A DNA stretch of 64,000 bases from Meconema thalassinum. Lineage: Eukaryota > Arthropoda > Insecta > Orthoptera > Tettigoniidae. A model generated the notes under the pieces. It was not told the DNA's origin. It worked only from the letters and a program-made list of their open reading frames with translations, and searched no databases. Below are positions 33,511 through 45,590 of this stretch, in pieces. Made by a program: the position numbers and the translations under genes. How positions within the stretch are numbered: the first letter of the stretch is position 1; the number at the start of each line of letters is the position of its first letter. The stretch spans positions 156,915,890 through 156,979,889 of the forward strand of contig OX336397.1 of the NCBI GenBank assembly GCA_946902985.2, written 5' to 3'.

Positions 33511-33867
33511 CACCCTGGTCAACCTCTTGTTTCGATAGTTGGCAGTTTAACCTAGTGAGTGACTGAACTTCTATACGCTGTTGACGTTGGCGAAATGGTA
33601 GTTACATTGACGTCCAATCCCGCTTTGGAAGCCGCAAACTTACTCTCCATTCAGCTGTTAGCCTTCAGAATCCCTAGTCTATGTATTGTGGACGTACTTT
33701 AAACGCCAAAGTCATATTCTTTATCAATCAAATGATCGTGCTTAGCATCGTCCAGTGCAATTAATCAATCCAAAGTTTCATGTAGAAGACTGCGATAATA
33801 TTTACAGTTATCGAGTGTCGTACTGTCATAAAATACATCGACAACGAGTGGCGTTCAGTCTTTTTCA

Positions 33868-34312
33868 TGTACCTGTAGGCCCTCAAGGAGGCAGGGTGTA
33901 TGTAGCCTCAAAACTTCTGGTGTACTCTGGATATTGCTACACCCTCAGGGGCTCACGTCTGGTGAGTTAAGGAGTTGGCGATCCTGAGGGATTCCTGAGC
34001 TGGGTCTGTTTTCCCTTTACCCACTGTCTTGGGACGATCCCTCTCCTCTTTCAATTTCCTATCTGCCTTTCATGGCTCTCCTTCCTTCCAAGTCCCTCAA
34101 TCCTCATTCTTCGAGGCATTTCTTTTCTTCCTGTCCTGTATTTGCCTTATCCTTTATTTGATTACCATTTCTTCTTCTAGTATGTAAGTCTGTAGTTAGT
34201 ATTAGTTATAGTTTTCATTCTCATCTCATCTTTCACTATCACCCAAACCATTGGGGGCCGATAACCTAGATGTTAGGTCCCTTAAAACAACAATTATCAT
34301 CATCATCATATG
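33868..34312 (+). mobile_element. retroposon family K, truncated copy
   Basis: Plus-sense copy that begins inside the element at the GGCCCTCAAGGAGG block and runs to the ACAACAATTATCATC tail. It is 5' truncated, as expected for target-primed reverse transcription. Confidence 0.75.
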
Positions 34313-34593
34313 CAATTTCTCTTCAATTAATGCAGTCGCTGAGGAATCAGCAGACGTCATTATGAGAACAAATGTTCAGAGTGCAGTATTACCATAGAGT
34401 TGGTAACTATTTATGTATTGCCAACCTAAGCTATCTTCCCTCTAGCGGCACTATGTGGCGTTAACAGTAACAGTAAAAGCTCATATAGCAATATACGAAA
34501 CTTAAACTAATATAGGAAATAGTATACGCATCCAGCCTTGAAGAATTTCGGCAAGCGTGCAAACTATATTCTATACGTATAGGTTCTGACTGG

Positions 34594-34800
34594 CGGCTTC
34601 GGTGGCGTAGTCGGTAGCATGCTGAGTTTCTATGCCCAAGATAGCGAGTTCAAACCCAGCCGAAGTCGTCGGATTTTTTAAGAGCGTTAAAAATCCCTCA
34701 GTATGCCTTCCTTCGGGGGGGAAGTAAAGCCGGCGGTCCCATGTCATAGATTTATGGCATGTTAAAGAACTTTCCACTAATTACACCTGTGTGAAACTAA
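34594..34800 (+). repeat. tRNA-derived SINE (family B), 5' part
   Basis: Head GGCTTCGGTGGCGTAGTCGG (A-box region) and B-box-like GAGTTCAAACCC. The body motif AAGTAAAGCCGGCGG is shared with 57861-58253 and with the minus copies at 35497-36132 and 38622-39048. It ends early, after TGTGTGAAACTAAATT. Confidence 0.75.
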
Positions 34801-34989
34801 ATTGTATAGGTTAAGAATATAAACAATGCTCTTAGGTTGCTACGTTCGTTGCTAAGAGCCGACTACGGTGGCGTCTAGTAGCTAAGTTCTGAACTAGGCC
34901 TAGTAGTCACTGACGGTGGCGTTTGGCGGCAAAAGTAGGAACTATTTGAAAAATTCAAAGTTGCAGTCCTTACTTGAATTAAAAAGAAC

Positions 34990-35110
34990 AGATACACTCA
35001 CTTATACTGTCATCACAATTAACACCGGTTATCAGACAGATTCTACATACACCCAAAGTACACGGGGCTACATGACCGCGTTCTGCAGCCCCTAAACTAA
35101 GGAACCAACC
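34990..35110 (+). repeat. SINE 3'-end fragment (family H)
   Basis: Only the terminal part remains: the GGTTATCAGACAG block and TACACGGGGCTACATGACC. The same ending occurs at 39390-39430 and 56105-56190. Confidence 0.5.
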
Positions 35111-35229
35111 AACCATCCAACCATAGGTTCTGACTCAACAGTCGAAGGTTTGGTAGAGTCCCAATCCCCGGCACAAAATGTTACAAGAAGTCAACTAAAC
35201 GAACAGCTTAGTGTCTCCAAATACTGCTC

Positions 35230-35350
35230 TACTATAAAGATATCACACTAAAGTCTGAAAGAGTATAAATGTAGCGAGAGCAAAGATATTAATGTGCCAT
35301 AACAGAAACCACCAATGCACTTCTATGAACCTAAATCCTTGACATACGTG
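35230..35350 (+). repeat. dispersed repeat, partner at 33390-33510
   Basis: See 33390-33510. Confidence 0.6.
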
Positions 35351-35496
35351 CTTATTTTACTGATGGACCTGAAACACGCTACTCGTTCGTAAAATAGCTA
35401 CATACAAGTTGCTACACTTTAAGACATGCTAAAATAAATAACAATCCATGTACAAGTTGAAACGGTTTGAGTTGAGGTTCTGAACTTTTGTACAAT

Positions 35497-36132
35497 TTAT
35501 TTATCGTATGGCTTTTAGTGCCGGAAGTGTCCGAGGACATGTTCGGCGCGCCAGAGGCTGTAGATGCTTCAAGCGGACACCCATTGGGTGAGCTACAAGT
35601 TCCATTCAATTTCAAGTAGTTCCAAATTTCGCTAACAGATGTCACTGACACCTAGTGGTGAACGTTGGAACTTTGATAGAGCGATACAACGAAATCTAAC
35701 CTAGAAATTTAGCTTCACACCACATAAGTTTAGTTAGTAGAAGGATATTTTACATGCCATAAATCTATGACATGGGACCGCTAGCTTTACTTTCCCTCCG
35801 AAGGCATATTGAGACTGGCTGCGTGGCTCAGCGGTTACGTTCTCGCTTGCTGAGCCCAAGGTTGCAGGTTCGTATCCTGGTGCAGTCATCTGGCATTTGA
35901 AGGTGCGCAAATGCGAGGGAGCAAAATTCCGGCATCCCGGCGTCTCTAAAAGCCACAGTAGTTAAAAGGGACGTAAAACCAGTAACACTATTATTATTAT
36001 TATTATTATTATTATTAAGGCATACTGAAGGATTTTAACGCTCTTAAAAATACAACGACTTCGGCCGGGATTGAACCTGCTATCTTGGGAACAGCTGTTC
36101 AGCATATTACCAACTACGCTACCGTAGCCGCT
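35497..36132 (-). repeat. SINE (family B), interrupted by another SINE
   Basis: Minus-strand family B copy in two parts, 35497-35812 and 36029-36132. It is split by the SINE at 35813-36016 with a 12-bp duplication of its own sequence. The tRNA-like head is at the right end and the AAATAAAT-type tail at the left. Confidence 0.8.
35813..36016 (+). repeat. tRNA-derived SINE (family C) nested in a SINE
   Basis: Head with A-box TGGCTCAGCGG and B-box GGTTCGTATCC, and a body ending in GGGACGTAAAACCAGTAAC and then (TTA)n. It is flanked by target duplications AAGGCATATTGA (35801-35812) and AAGGCATACTGA (36017-36028), with one mismatch. Confidence 0.8.
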
Positions 36133-36364
36133 GTCTTGATGAGAGGTATGCAGCTTGTCCACTGGGACAGCAAGTCTTTGTTCTATCTAAGGCAACATTT
36201 CCAAACCTTCCAGTAGGTTGTGAAGTGTATGCCTTCAAGCAACAACAGGAGAGGAGTGTATATTCTAGCGACTAACGAACAAAGGGATCAAATATCCACA
36301 TTAGATAAGAACAGCACCAACATCAAGAGGCTCGTATCCAAGAAGCAGTTGGGATTAACTTCAT

Positions 36365-36500
36365 AGCAGTGAGCGTGCTGGGTTTTGTCTCGAATGGTCC
36401 CGGTTTCGAATTTTAGCTGGCTTACGGGGATTTTAACCTTCTGTGGTTAATTTCCCTGTTCTGGGAGTTGGGTGTTTGTGACGTCTTCGTGAAATAAAAA
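36365..36500 (+). repeat. possible SINE fragment
   Basis: A tRNA-like head is suggested by AGTGAGCGTGCTGGG and a B-box-like GGTTTCGAATT, followed by GGGATTTTAACCTTCTGTGG and AATAAAAACTTAAAAC. It has no second copy in the window. Confidence 0.35.
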
Positions 36501-36699
36501 CTTAAAACAGGCACTGTGAACCAAAAAAGGAAAACAAAGAATAACATTTTTAGGAAACAATAGCGGGCGACAATGTGAAGATAGGGATTCCGTTGTCCAG
36601 ATTATTTGTCAAAGAATAAATTAATTCCTGTTGAAAATCCATAAAATGCGAAACAACGATATTAGAATGAAGCCAAAAGAAACCAGAAACCCTTAATGA

Positions 36700-37290
36700 C
36701 GTCAAATTGGAAGAGCTAACGGAAGTAGGAGACCTCTGTTACTGAGGATACAAAATAACCAGTGATGGACGAAGCATAGAGGATATAAAAGGTAGGTTGG
36801 CTTAGCCAAGGAAAGCATTTCTACAGAAAATAAATGTGCTGTCATAACATGTATACATATGTATTAGAATGTCATTTTTGAAAGCCTTTATCTGGAGCGT
36901 GGCGCTCTATGGAAGTGAAACCTGGACTGTTGGCGCAGCAGGAAAGAGAAGAATAGAAGCATTTGAAATGTGGTGTTACAGGAGAATGATGAAGATAAGA
37001 TGGGTAGATAGAGTAACAAATGAAGGGGTATTAAGACGAGTGGGATAGGAGAGATGTTTGTGGCAACTGCTAACGAGGTTGGTAGAACACTCACTAAGCC
37101 ACGTTAGAATAGCAAACTTAGGAAGGAAGGGTTTAGGATAAGAACTGTAGGAGTAGACCAAGGTTAGTATTCGGATGTAACGAGTGGTAGCTACTGTACA
37201 GCATGTAGAGATGAAACGATTAGCTCAGGACAGGGAGGCGTGGATAGCTTCATCAAACCAGTGTAATAACTGAAGACTGAAATAACAATA
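36700..37290 (+). pseudogene. LINE ORF2 3' fragment
   Basis: Decayed relative of the LINE at 1620-2430. In broken frames it encodes EVGDLCY, the SITSDGRS-like block, ALYGSETWTVGAAGK and MWCYRRMMKIRWVDRVTNEG, and it ends with SSNQ- and a tail of AATAACAATAAC. Several stops interrupt it. The minus-strand frames here (36888-37161) are shadows. Confidence 0.75.
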
Positions 37291-37299
37291 ACAAAAACT

Positions 37300-38608
37300 T
37301 AATTCCTGATTCAAAGTTGGAACGATCACATGCGGGGCAGAACGTCAACCATCATTTCTATCCAGGTGAATGCTGGGACGATAATCAAGGTAGGCTACTC
37401 ATAGACACTACTGAAGACATTTCATTACAAGTTATCTTATATTCTTGGAATAATTGATATCACTGATTCCAAGAATATAAACTAGTGGATTTTTGCCAAA
37501 AAAAAAAGAAAAAATTCATAAATTTGGGGGGGGTCTTTTTCAAAGATTAATCACAAAAATAACGTGCATTTTTAGGACTCGATATCTTCGCTCTTTTTCA
37601 ATTCAACCGAGTCTTTGTTGTTGCAAATTGATCTGCTGTATGTTCAGAATGTTGTATAGCAGGATCGTTTTTGTATCATTGATTGAGGCAAATATATTAG
37701 CTTTGTTTTACAATTTACGTTATTTTCATTGAAAAAATAAATTAATTAATAGCGCGACCCCTAATTTCAGTTTAACAGCTTCATTCTGATTTTCAACATA
37801 GCTGCATTATTTGTCTATATTTTAGTTTTTAAATGATACTAATATCTGCATTCTAAGTGGACGTTTTAACACAAATATTGAAAAAAATGAAGTGAGAGAA
37901 ATCGTAACGTAAAGTTGAGGTACACATTTAGAGTAAAGAGTCTTACTTTTCAACTCCTAAAAACTGCCTTTTCTTTGGAATTTAGGTCAATCTTCTTCAT
38001 TCCCCGACCCGTAAGAATCTCCTACATTGTTTTAGTTCTGGAGAAGACTGTTTCAAAGCCAGATTAATGTGTGCTTTATCTGTTGCACCTATGCGTCAAA
38101 GTGACAGCCTAAAAGCGTGCACACCGATCATTAAAGTGAATATAAATGAGATTAGCAACAATAAAACTAGAATAAACTATATATTTCTGGAAACTAGAGA
38201 GGACATACTATCGAATGAGACAATAAAAAAAATCGAAAATTTTCTTGAAAATGACTAATGGAAGGGTCGATGAATACCTTAAATTAATGCCACGGTCTTT
38301 TCATATCCAAATCGTAACTGCAAATAAGAGTAAACCCACGAGTACAGGAATCCCTATGACACAGGTTATCAGCAGGGATTGCACTAAGGTGGCTTTAATG
38401 CAAGGAAACATGTTGAAATTCCAAGAGTCAAAGATAGCTTTGGAGCAATTTTCTACTGTTGTCTGATAGACAGTTGATATTGCTAATTTTCAATCGGTCA
38501 ACACAATATATATTCTGCATTACATGTGACTAAAATATATATATATATATATTTGTTTTGGACCACATGTAATTGTTTTCAAGTCATTTTTCGCATTGTG
38601 TAGATTGA
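37300..38608. other. no recognised feature; short (AT)n
   Basis: AT-rich and without a recognisable gene. Open frames at 37493-37732, 38067-38258 and 38245-38466 show no known motif. A short TA microsatellite lies at 38538-38552. Confidence 0.5.
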
Positions 38609-38621
38609 CTGAAAATTAGTT

Positions 38622-39048
38622 TTTATTTTTTTATTTAGCGTAAGGCGTTTAGTATCGGGAGTGTCCGAGGACATGTTCGGCTCGCCATAGACTGCAGCTG
38701 CTTCTAGCGGACACCCATGGGGTGAGCTACAAGTTCCGTTTAAATTCAAGTAGTTCCAAATTTCACTACCAGATGTCACTGACACCTAGTGGTGAACGTT
38801 TGCACTTTGATAGAGCGTTACAACGAAATCCAACCTGGAAATTTAGCTTCACACAAGTTAAGTTAGTGGAAGGATCTTTTACATGCCAAAAATCTATGAC
38901 ATGGGACCACCGGATTTACTTCCCCTCCGAAGGTAGGCATACTGAGGGATTTTAACGGTCTTCAAAAATCCGAGGACTTTGGCCGGGTTTGAACCCGCGA
39001 CCTTGGGCACAGTAGTTCAGTATGCTACCGACTACGCCACAGAAGCCG
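38622..39048 (-). repeat. SINE (family B), full length with target duplication
   Basis: Minus-strand copy, 427 bp, head at the right and tail of the AAATAAAAAAATAAA type at the left. It is flanked by a perfect 13-bp duplication CTGAAAATTAGTT (38609-38621 and 39049-39061). It is the best-delimited member of its family here. Confidence 0.85.
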
Positions 39049-39119
39049 CTGAAAATTAGTTCAATGAGTCAGTGACACCCAGTGTCAGGATTCGAAACCC
39101 GCACCTCCAAATTCTCTGC

Positions 39120-39430
39120 TACCCATTCACCTCGTGGTGCAGCGGGTAGCAATCTTGGCTATCACCCGAGAGGTCTGGGTTAGATTCCTTGCGCTGCCAA
39201 GAAATTAAACTTTCTCAGCCCCGTGAGGCAAAAATGAGAAGAGCTGGGTTCGATTCCCACCTCAGCCATCCTGGAAGTGTTTTCCTACTTCTCCTCCAGA
39301 CGATTTCTGGGATGGTTCTGAACTTAAGGCCAAGGCCGTCTCCTCAATCCTCACCAGAATTACGAAAACTAATACATCCATCACAATAACACAGTCACCC
39401 AAGTACACGGGGCTAAATAACCACGGTGTC
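39120..39430 (+). repeat. SINE (family H)
   Basis: tRNA-like head GTGGTGCAGCGGGTAGCAA with a second B-box-like block GGGTTCGATTCCCACC at about 39246. The body contains CCATCCTGGAAGTG and the 3' end TACACGGGGCTAAATAACC. Related copies: 53646-54720 (split), 49466-49830 (minus). Confidence 0.65.
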
Positions 39431-40239
39431 CAAACACGCAGTGGAGCGTAAATTAGACCACATGTGTCATTTTAAATTATGTCGAGTCATGAGCCTATTA
39501 TTGATCCCTGCTGACCGGCGCGGCACAGCGGGTTGGAGCTGACAGGCGGCCGAGGAATGTGGGTGACATACATCCCAGGGGTAGGGGTGTGCAGCTGAGA
39601 TATTGGATAGGGCTAATAACATGGCTGTCACTTGGGCTCGGGCTGACATGTGAACACAATGATAATGATAATACGTAGAGACAGGAATATAACCATGTTC
39701 CTTATTGACAATGTCTGAGAAAATATACCTTCAGTCAATATAATTATTATTAATGTCGTAAAGAACCGGTTTCGGTCTTATTATGGTCTTCATCAGCAAC
39801 GTATAGCAAGTAAGAAGTTGCATGTTCGGTGATAGAGGTAAATGTTGTTGTCGAGAGGAATAAGATCAACAATTAAAAATTAAATTTATAAAAGAGGTGA
39901 GATTTAATAATAATTCTAAAATGGTTTCTCTGTAAATTATTGAAAAATAATAAAACATCAAAAACACGTAAGAACTTACCACATTCTTCCAAGATCAAAT
40001 ATTAACCTGTAATTCCATAATGTTCAATTAGCAATTTCCCAGTAACATAAATATACAACGTCAAAATACCTTCAAATTACAAATTAACACAACAATGGCA
40101 TCGAGCTGCTTTTGGAGAAAGAGTTTTCATATTAATCGAAATGTGTAATTGTATTATTATTTTAAACAGAAAATATTTTGGATGTATCATTGATTCTCAC
40201 CTCTTTTATAAATTGCTTTGTTCATATTGTATCTAATTG
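39431..40239. other. no gene; possible retroelement-derived scrap
   Basis: AT-rich DNA. Near 39765 lies AACCGGTTTCGGTCTTATTA followed by GGTCTTCATCAGC, a type of motif common in insect dispersed repeats. It cannot be assigned here. Confidence 0.35.
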
Positions 40240-41240
40240 TTTCTGAATTTGTAAGGTTGGTTAATTTACTTCTTAGTTCATTTGTTTTTTAATTAATTGT
40301 TTGTGAATTTATTTCCTTATAAATTCATTGTTTGTTAGTTAATTTCTTTGTTAATTCATTGTTAATGAATTCATTTGTTTGTTAATTGAATGCTTGTTAA
40401 TTCAATTGGTTACTAATGCATTGTTTGTTAGTTAATTTCTTTGTTAATCCACTATTAGTTAACTTCTTAGTTAATTCATGGTTTGTTAACTTAGTTATTT
40501 GTTAATTCATTGTTTGTTAATTACTTTCTTTGTTAATTCATTGTTTGTTAATTAATTTCTTTGTTAATTCACTGTTTGTTAATTAATTTATTTGTTAATT
40601 CATTGCTTGTTAATTAATTTCTTTGTTAATTCATTGTTTTTTAATTTATTTATTTGTTAATTCCTTGTTTGTTAATTTATTTATTTTTTAATTCATTGTT
40701 TGTTAATTATTTTCTTTGTTAATTCATTGTTTGTTAATTATTTTCTTTGTTAATTCATTGTTTGTTAATTTATTTATTTGTTAATTCCTTGTTTGTTAAT
40801 TCATTGTTTGTTAATTAATTTCTTTGTTAATTCATTGTTTGTTAATTTATTTCTTTGTTAATTCATTGTTTGTCAATTTGTTTGATAATTCATTGTTTCT
40901 TAATTTATTTCTTTGTTTGTTAATTTGTGTTTTAATTCTTCTGTTTGTTAAGCATTCGTTCTCTGTTATTTCATTGTTTCTTAATTTAATGTTTATTAAT
41001 TGATTTGTTTGTTAATTCATTGATTGTTAATTAATTTGCTTGTGATTTAGTTTGGTTGCTAATTCATTTTTGTTAATTACTTTTTTAATAATTCAGTGTT
41101 TATTAAGTAATTTGTTTGTTAATTGTTTGTTAGTTTGTTAACTAATTTGGTTGTAGATTCATTGTTTGTTAATTAATGTGTGTGTTAATTCATTGTTTGT
41201 TTTAATTCATTTGTTTCTTAATTCATTGTTTGTTAAAGCA
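40240..41240 (+). repeat. T/A-rich minisatellite (TTGTTAATTCATTG family)
   Basis: About 1 kb of degenerate tandem repeats built from 15-17 bp blocks, alternating TTTGTTAATTCATTG and TTTGTTAATTAATTTC, which give a 31-32 bp higher period. The central part (40480-40880) is the most regular and both flanks decay. There is no coding potential. Confidence 0.85.
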
Positions 41241-41457
41241 CAGCTCTTTAAAGCGCTCAGATGTTATTATAAAGTCACGATTATGAAGTTTCAAGTCACG
41301 TGACAGTCTTGGAAGTGTCCCAGAAACCTGCAAGACTTAATTTTAGTGTAAACCGTATTTAGCCTATTGAACAGAGATATTCCTAGCACATATTGGTGAT
41401 AACCAAGATGTCTGGAATTACAGCAACAAACAGTGAAATTTGCCTCTCACTAAGGAT

Positions 41458-41571
41458 TCAATTCCCGATCAATACATGTGAAATAATCACGTCCTGTGGT
41501 TCGGATTGCACGTGAATACCGTGGCTCATGATATCTAGATTACTGGTCAAGCTTCCTTCCTGTGGATAACA
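41458..41571 (+). repeat. SINE (family F) fragment
   Basis: Begins inside the B box (ATTCCCGATCAATACATGTG) and runs to AAGCTTCCTTCCTG. It matches 55269-55467 with small deletions. Confidence 0.65.
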
Positions 41572-42031
41572 CATTACACGGATACACCTGTAACTCAGCG
41601 CAGCCGAGCGAACATTGATTTGCGTTCGAAAGAAAGAATTGTGATGACCATAATCTAGATTACCGTAGTTTGTGTGCCATTAGGTAACACGCACACGAAA
41701 TGGAAATTAGGGGGGCGCTTAGCGTTAGTCAGCTGTCACACTGTTTACAAGAATCATTAATGACATTCACTTACTACCTTCCGTAATGCTTTCGATCAGG
41801 CAACTGACAGCTGCGGTAAGTCCATTGTAAAAACATAATGGTTGGTTATTATTACCATAAAACTGTCACGATTATTGAGCGAACCTATAAGTAGAGCTAA
41901 TGGGAAATTGCATACTTAAACCCTAGAATACTAACATTATTAACTGATGCGTAATAGTCCTACTAATAATACGTCAAATTGACGTAAATTACGGACTTTG
42001 TGCTAAGACACCAATTAGTTAAATGGTTGAA

Positions 42032-42766
42032 ATTAATGATGAAGATGATGATGCCAATTTTTGCTTTAAGGGGCCTAACATCTAGGTTATGGGCCACTAA
42101 TGGATTGGGTGATCGTGAAGATGATAATGAAATGTTAACTATAACTAAAACTAAGTAACTTATATACTAGAGCACGAAATGAGAAAAAAAAGAGAATAAG
42201 GCAAATAAAGGACAGGAGGAATAGAAAAGCCCTCAACCCTCGAAGAATGCGGATTGAGGGACTTGAAGGAAGGAGAGCCATGAAAAGCAGATAGGAAAGT
42301 GAAAGAGGAGAGGGTCCGCCCCAGAGGTATGGAAAAAAGGGGGAAACCGGACCCAGCTCAGGAATCCCTCGGGGTCGCCAACTCTCGAACTCACCAGCCG
42401 TGAGCCCCTGAGGGTGTAGCAATATCCAGGGTGTACCAGAAGTGGTGGGGCTACATACACCCTTGAAGGCCCTGATCAGAACGCAGGAGATAACATGAAA
42501 AGAAAAATAAGGCTAACCCCTCGAAGAAGGAGGGTATCAGAAAAGATGAGACAAGGGCCAATTAAGGCGAGAAAGGAAGAGACTCCCTAGGCCTTTGATA
42601 CCCTAATACCGTCGGGGTCGGAAGAGAACAAGAGTTGACCAAGTGAGGTCGACAGGAAAGAAGACAGAGAGGAGCCCGGCACAAGTAAGTGGAAGCAATG
42701 CCGGACTCAGCTGGGGCCCCGTGATCGCCAACCTACGTCCCACTAGATGTGAGCCCCTAGGGGGTT
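42032..42766 (-). mobile_element. retroposon family K, full copy
   Basis: Near complete minus-oriented copy with the AATTTTTGCTTTAAGGGGCC end at the left and GTGAGCCCCTAGGGGG at the right. It differs from the others by small indels, and no clear target duplication was found. Confidence 0.75.
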
Positions 42767-42769
42767 GTT

Positions 42770-43290
42770 ATGTGACACCCAGAGGGTAGCTTAGGGTAAT
42801 TAACTTATGATACATTGCCATATTGTTGTAATGTCACAGTATTTGATTAATTCAAGGCTTAGAAGGTCCAATATTGAGTTCAGTCTGAAATTCGTAGTGT
42901 TTCGCTTTTTTTGCCGGTTAGTGTATATTTCGTATGTAACACTATTTATATACAATGAATCTTCCGTGGTCTTTGAAGTTTAATACGCTAAGTTCCTTCT
43001 TAAATACAACAATTAATACAGAAGTCGTTTACTTCGACGTAAATATCAGTAGGCAATCTCTGATTTTTATGAGGTTGTTTTTATAATCCCTCTGAAGTGA
43101 AGTGACAAATCTACATCAAATTCCCCAACTCTTTGTTATTGCCATGGAGAAACCAATATGTTGTTAAATTCAAGGATAGTATCCAGGCAATTCAATACCC
43201 CATGATTATGCCTCTAGAACTGATTGGCATTAATAACAAAAGCATTGACATCTCCACCATAGACCTGTAGAAGCACTGTTGGAAGATGGT
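42770..43290. other. no recognised feature
   Basis: No gene or repeat family was recognised. Confidence 0.5.
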
Positions 43291-43329
43291 AGGGGGGGGG
43301 GGGGAGGGGAGGGGGGGGGGGAGGGGGGA
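43291..43329 (+). repeat. G-tract, potential G-quadruplex
   Basis: Thirty-nine bases almost wholly G, broken only by single A residues after long G runs. Four or more G runs separated by single bases satisfy the general form for a quadruplex. Run lengths may be affected by sequencing error. Confidence 0.8.
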
Positions 43330-43804
43330 CAGATATAGAGGGAATTCTAAGCATTGAAGTTATCCATACAAGTAAATATTATGTATGCTAGTATTGTAGG
43401 GTTAACAAGGGTTCATTGTAAAAAGTCCAAAAATTAACTTTTTGAGATAAATACATCTTCTTCGTCTTCAAGGTCAACTCTACTTATAGATATTATTGCT
43501 GTCTCCAAAAAGCAGACAGGTCGTGTTATAGGCCTATACAAGTGTTAAACATTGGGGATTCTACAAAAATAAGACAATTCCAATGCTTTTTCAAGATAAT
43601 TAATTACCTTGAATGTTTGGTATTCAATAATAATTTGTACTTTGTTAGGATTTACATAATAAATAATCGTATTTGAGGATTAATATATTTTCAATTTTTG
43701 TATTGAACTAAGATTTCGGCAAAAACTAGACGAGTCCAAAAGTTTTCTCAACTATCCTCATAAAAATATATTTTCTTTATGCGCAATGTAAAGCTGTTAG
43801 TCAT

Positions 43805-44330
43805 TCATTCATTTATTTCCGTGTCCGGTCAGCATTACCAAATAACAGCAGCTGCGATGGCCTTGTTGCTTCCTCTAAAAACATCTTCCATTGTGCATGG
43901 GTTGTCCAGAAGATAAGTAGGTGGCTTGGGTCTTGTTCAGCTCCACATTCACAAGAGGTGTCTGCGTCTGCTGAGAGGATCCCCCATTTTTGCAGGTTGG
44001 TATTGCATCGCGGTACACCCACTCTTAAGCGGTAGGATAAGGTAGGACGGCGACAGGAGCCAGTTCTTCCTTCGGTGACATGTCTGTGGGCAGTGAGCTC
44101 CTCCATCTGTTGAGACGAGTTTCTGGTGTTCTCTTCAGCCGCCGAGTCCTAGCAAGCAAACCCTTGCGGGATCTGAGGCGAGACCTCGCTGCCTGGTGAC
44201 CATATAGTGGATATCGGTGGTCATTCTCCTGCTTTTTTCTCTTGGCGTCCGCAGTAGTGGCCCTCCGGATGTTGGGTGGGGCTATTCCAACAATAGGGTA
44301 TAGAAGCTGGTATCGAGACAATACAGTAGT
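43805..44330 (-). pseudogene. LINE ORF2 C-terminal fragment
   Basis: Two overlapping minus-strand frames (44025-44321 and 43813-44106) read RLNRWRSSLPTD and then LSYRLRVGVPRCNTNLQKWG and CECGAEQDPSHLL. This order, with a CxCG...H zinc-finger-like segment, is typical of the region after the RT domain in Jockey-type LINE proteins. The overlap implies a frameshift, and the RT core is missing. Confidence 0.65.
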
Positions 44331-44399
44331 AGGTCTAAAACCAATTTTTATTTAATTCAGAAAAACAATGAAGCTATACTGTTTTTCTTAGTTACTGAC

Positions 44400-44830
44400 T
44401 TCTGAAGATATATGTGTGGAGCGTACTGTTATATGGTAGTGAAACCTGCACTCATAGCTTGGCTGATAAGAAACGAATAGTAGCCTTTGAAATGTGATGC
44501 TACAGGAAAATACTAAAAATTCCATGGGTGGACAAAATCAGTAATGAAGAAACGCTGAAGAGGATTGGAGAGAAGCCATGTTTATGGAATATGCTTACTC
44601 ACCGAAGAGACAATTGGATTGGACATATCTTGAGGCATGAAAGTCTTCTGCACACAATACTGGAGGGCAATGTTGAAGGAAAGAACTGTAGAGGTAGACC
44701 ACGGCTGGGATACATAAAACAAATCATTCACGACAAAGGTTGTGATAATTACTTGGACTTGAAGAGACTAGCCACAGACCGGAGTTCATGGAAAGCTGCT
44801 ACAAACCAATCTTCGGATTGAACACCACAG
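44400..44830 (+). pseudogene. LINE ORF2 3' fragment
   Basis: VLLYGSETCTHSLADKK lies upstream in a broken frame. The 97-codon frame 44528-44821 then reads MDKISNEETLKRIGEKPCLW, HILRHESLL and KNCRGRPRLGYIKQII and ends KAATNQSSD, the C-terminus of the same LINE group as 1620-2430. It is 5' truncated and the end of the ORF is intact. Confidence 0.75.
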
Positions 44831-45240
44831 AAGAAGACTAGTCTGGTTCTTGAAATCAACCCTTCAATTAAAAATCACAATAGAGTCTCCACTGCACAGA
44901 ATCACGTACCCTTTCTGGTTTTGAGTGACTTTGCATAGATACGAACATTACATAACATTTGATCAAAGTTTGAACCAGGTAATCAAGTGACCCTGCTCTT
45001 GAAAGAACAGTCTGGAGCGCTGTAGATGGTGTTGTACTGGTAACAAGTAGAGTCTATGTGTAGAAAAACCAATGCAGTGAGTTCTCAGTTGCCATCTACA
45101 GTATTCTGCATTCAGTCGAAATTTAATTTACTAGCTTTGGACCGAGTTTACGAGGTAGCGAGCGAGCCTATCACCCCAGCTTCGGCCAGCATCAAACTGT
45201 CTAGCCGTGTCGGGTTAAGACTTCAGAGAAGAGTATATGT

Positions 45241-45301
45241 AATTAACACATAAAGTGATAAAAAAAATGTCCTGCATAATTCAACAAATTGCTAGCGTTT
45301 C
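45241..45301 (+). repeat. 61-bp direct repeat, left copy
   Basis: AATTAACACATAAAGTGATA followed by TGTCCTGCATAA.TCAAC recurs at 45531-45590, differing by one A-run length and a few substitutions. The 230 bp between the copies has no recognised family. Confidence 0.7.
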
Positions 45302-45530
45302 GCCCCAGTGTGCCAATTGGTAAAGGCACACCTACCAAGACGCGTAGCAGGCACACACTGAGAAGGCCATGCAAGACGCTTTTCTACATATGCAGCCACG
45401 TCACGAGCATGCCAGTGCACCACGGGAGTCAAAAACTCCACTCCACAACAATAAACCTTGCTTTGGCATTGACTATAATCAAATGTTCTCGAAAGAGAAT
45501 CAAAATGAATATTTTCCGTTCAGCCATTAT

Positions 45531-45590
45531 AATTAACACATAAAGTGATAAAAAAATGTCCTGCATAACTCAACAAATTGCTAACGTTTC
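45531..45590 (+). repeat. 61-bp direct repeat, right copy
   Basis: See 45241-45301. Downstream, at 45675-45687, the sequence GGGCGAAGCTAGT resembles a Helitron-like 3' end that has lost its hairpin. Confidence 0.7.

Noticed and set aside
38067..38466. Host exon candidates in 37300-38600
   Set aside because: Short frames without splice context, homology-like motifs or codon bias visible by eye.
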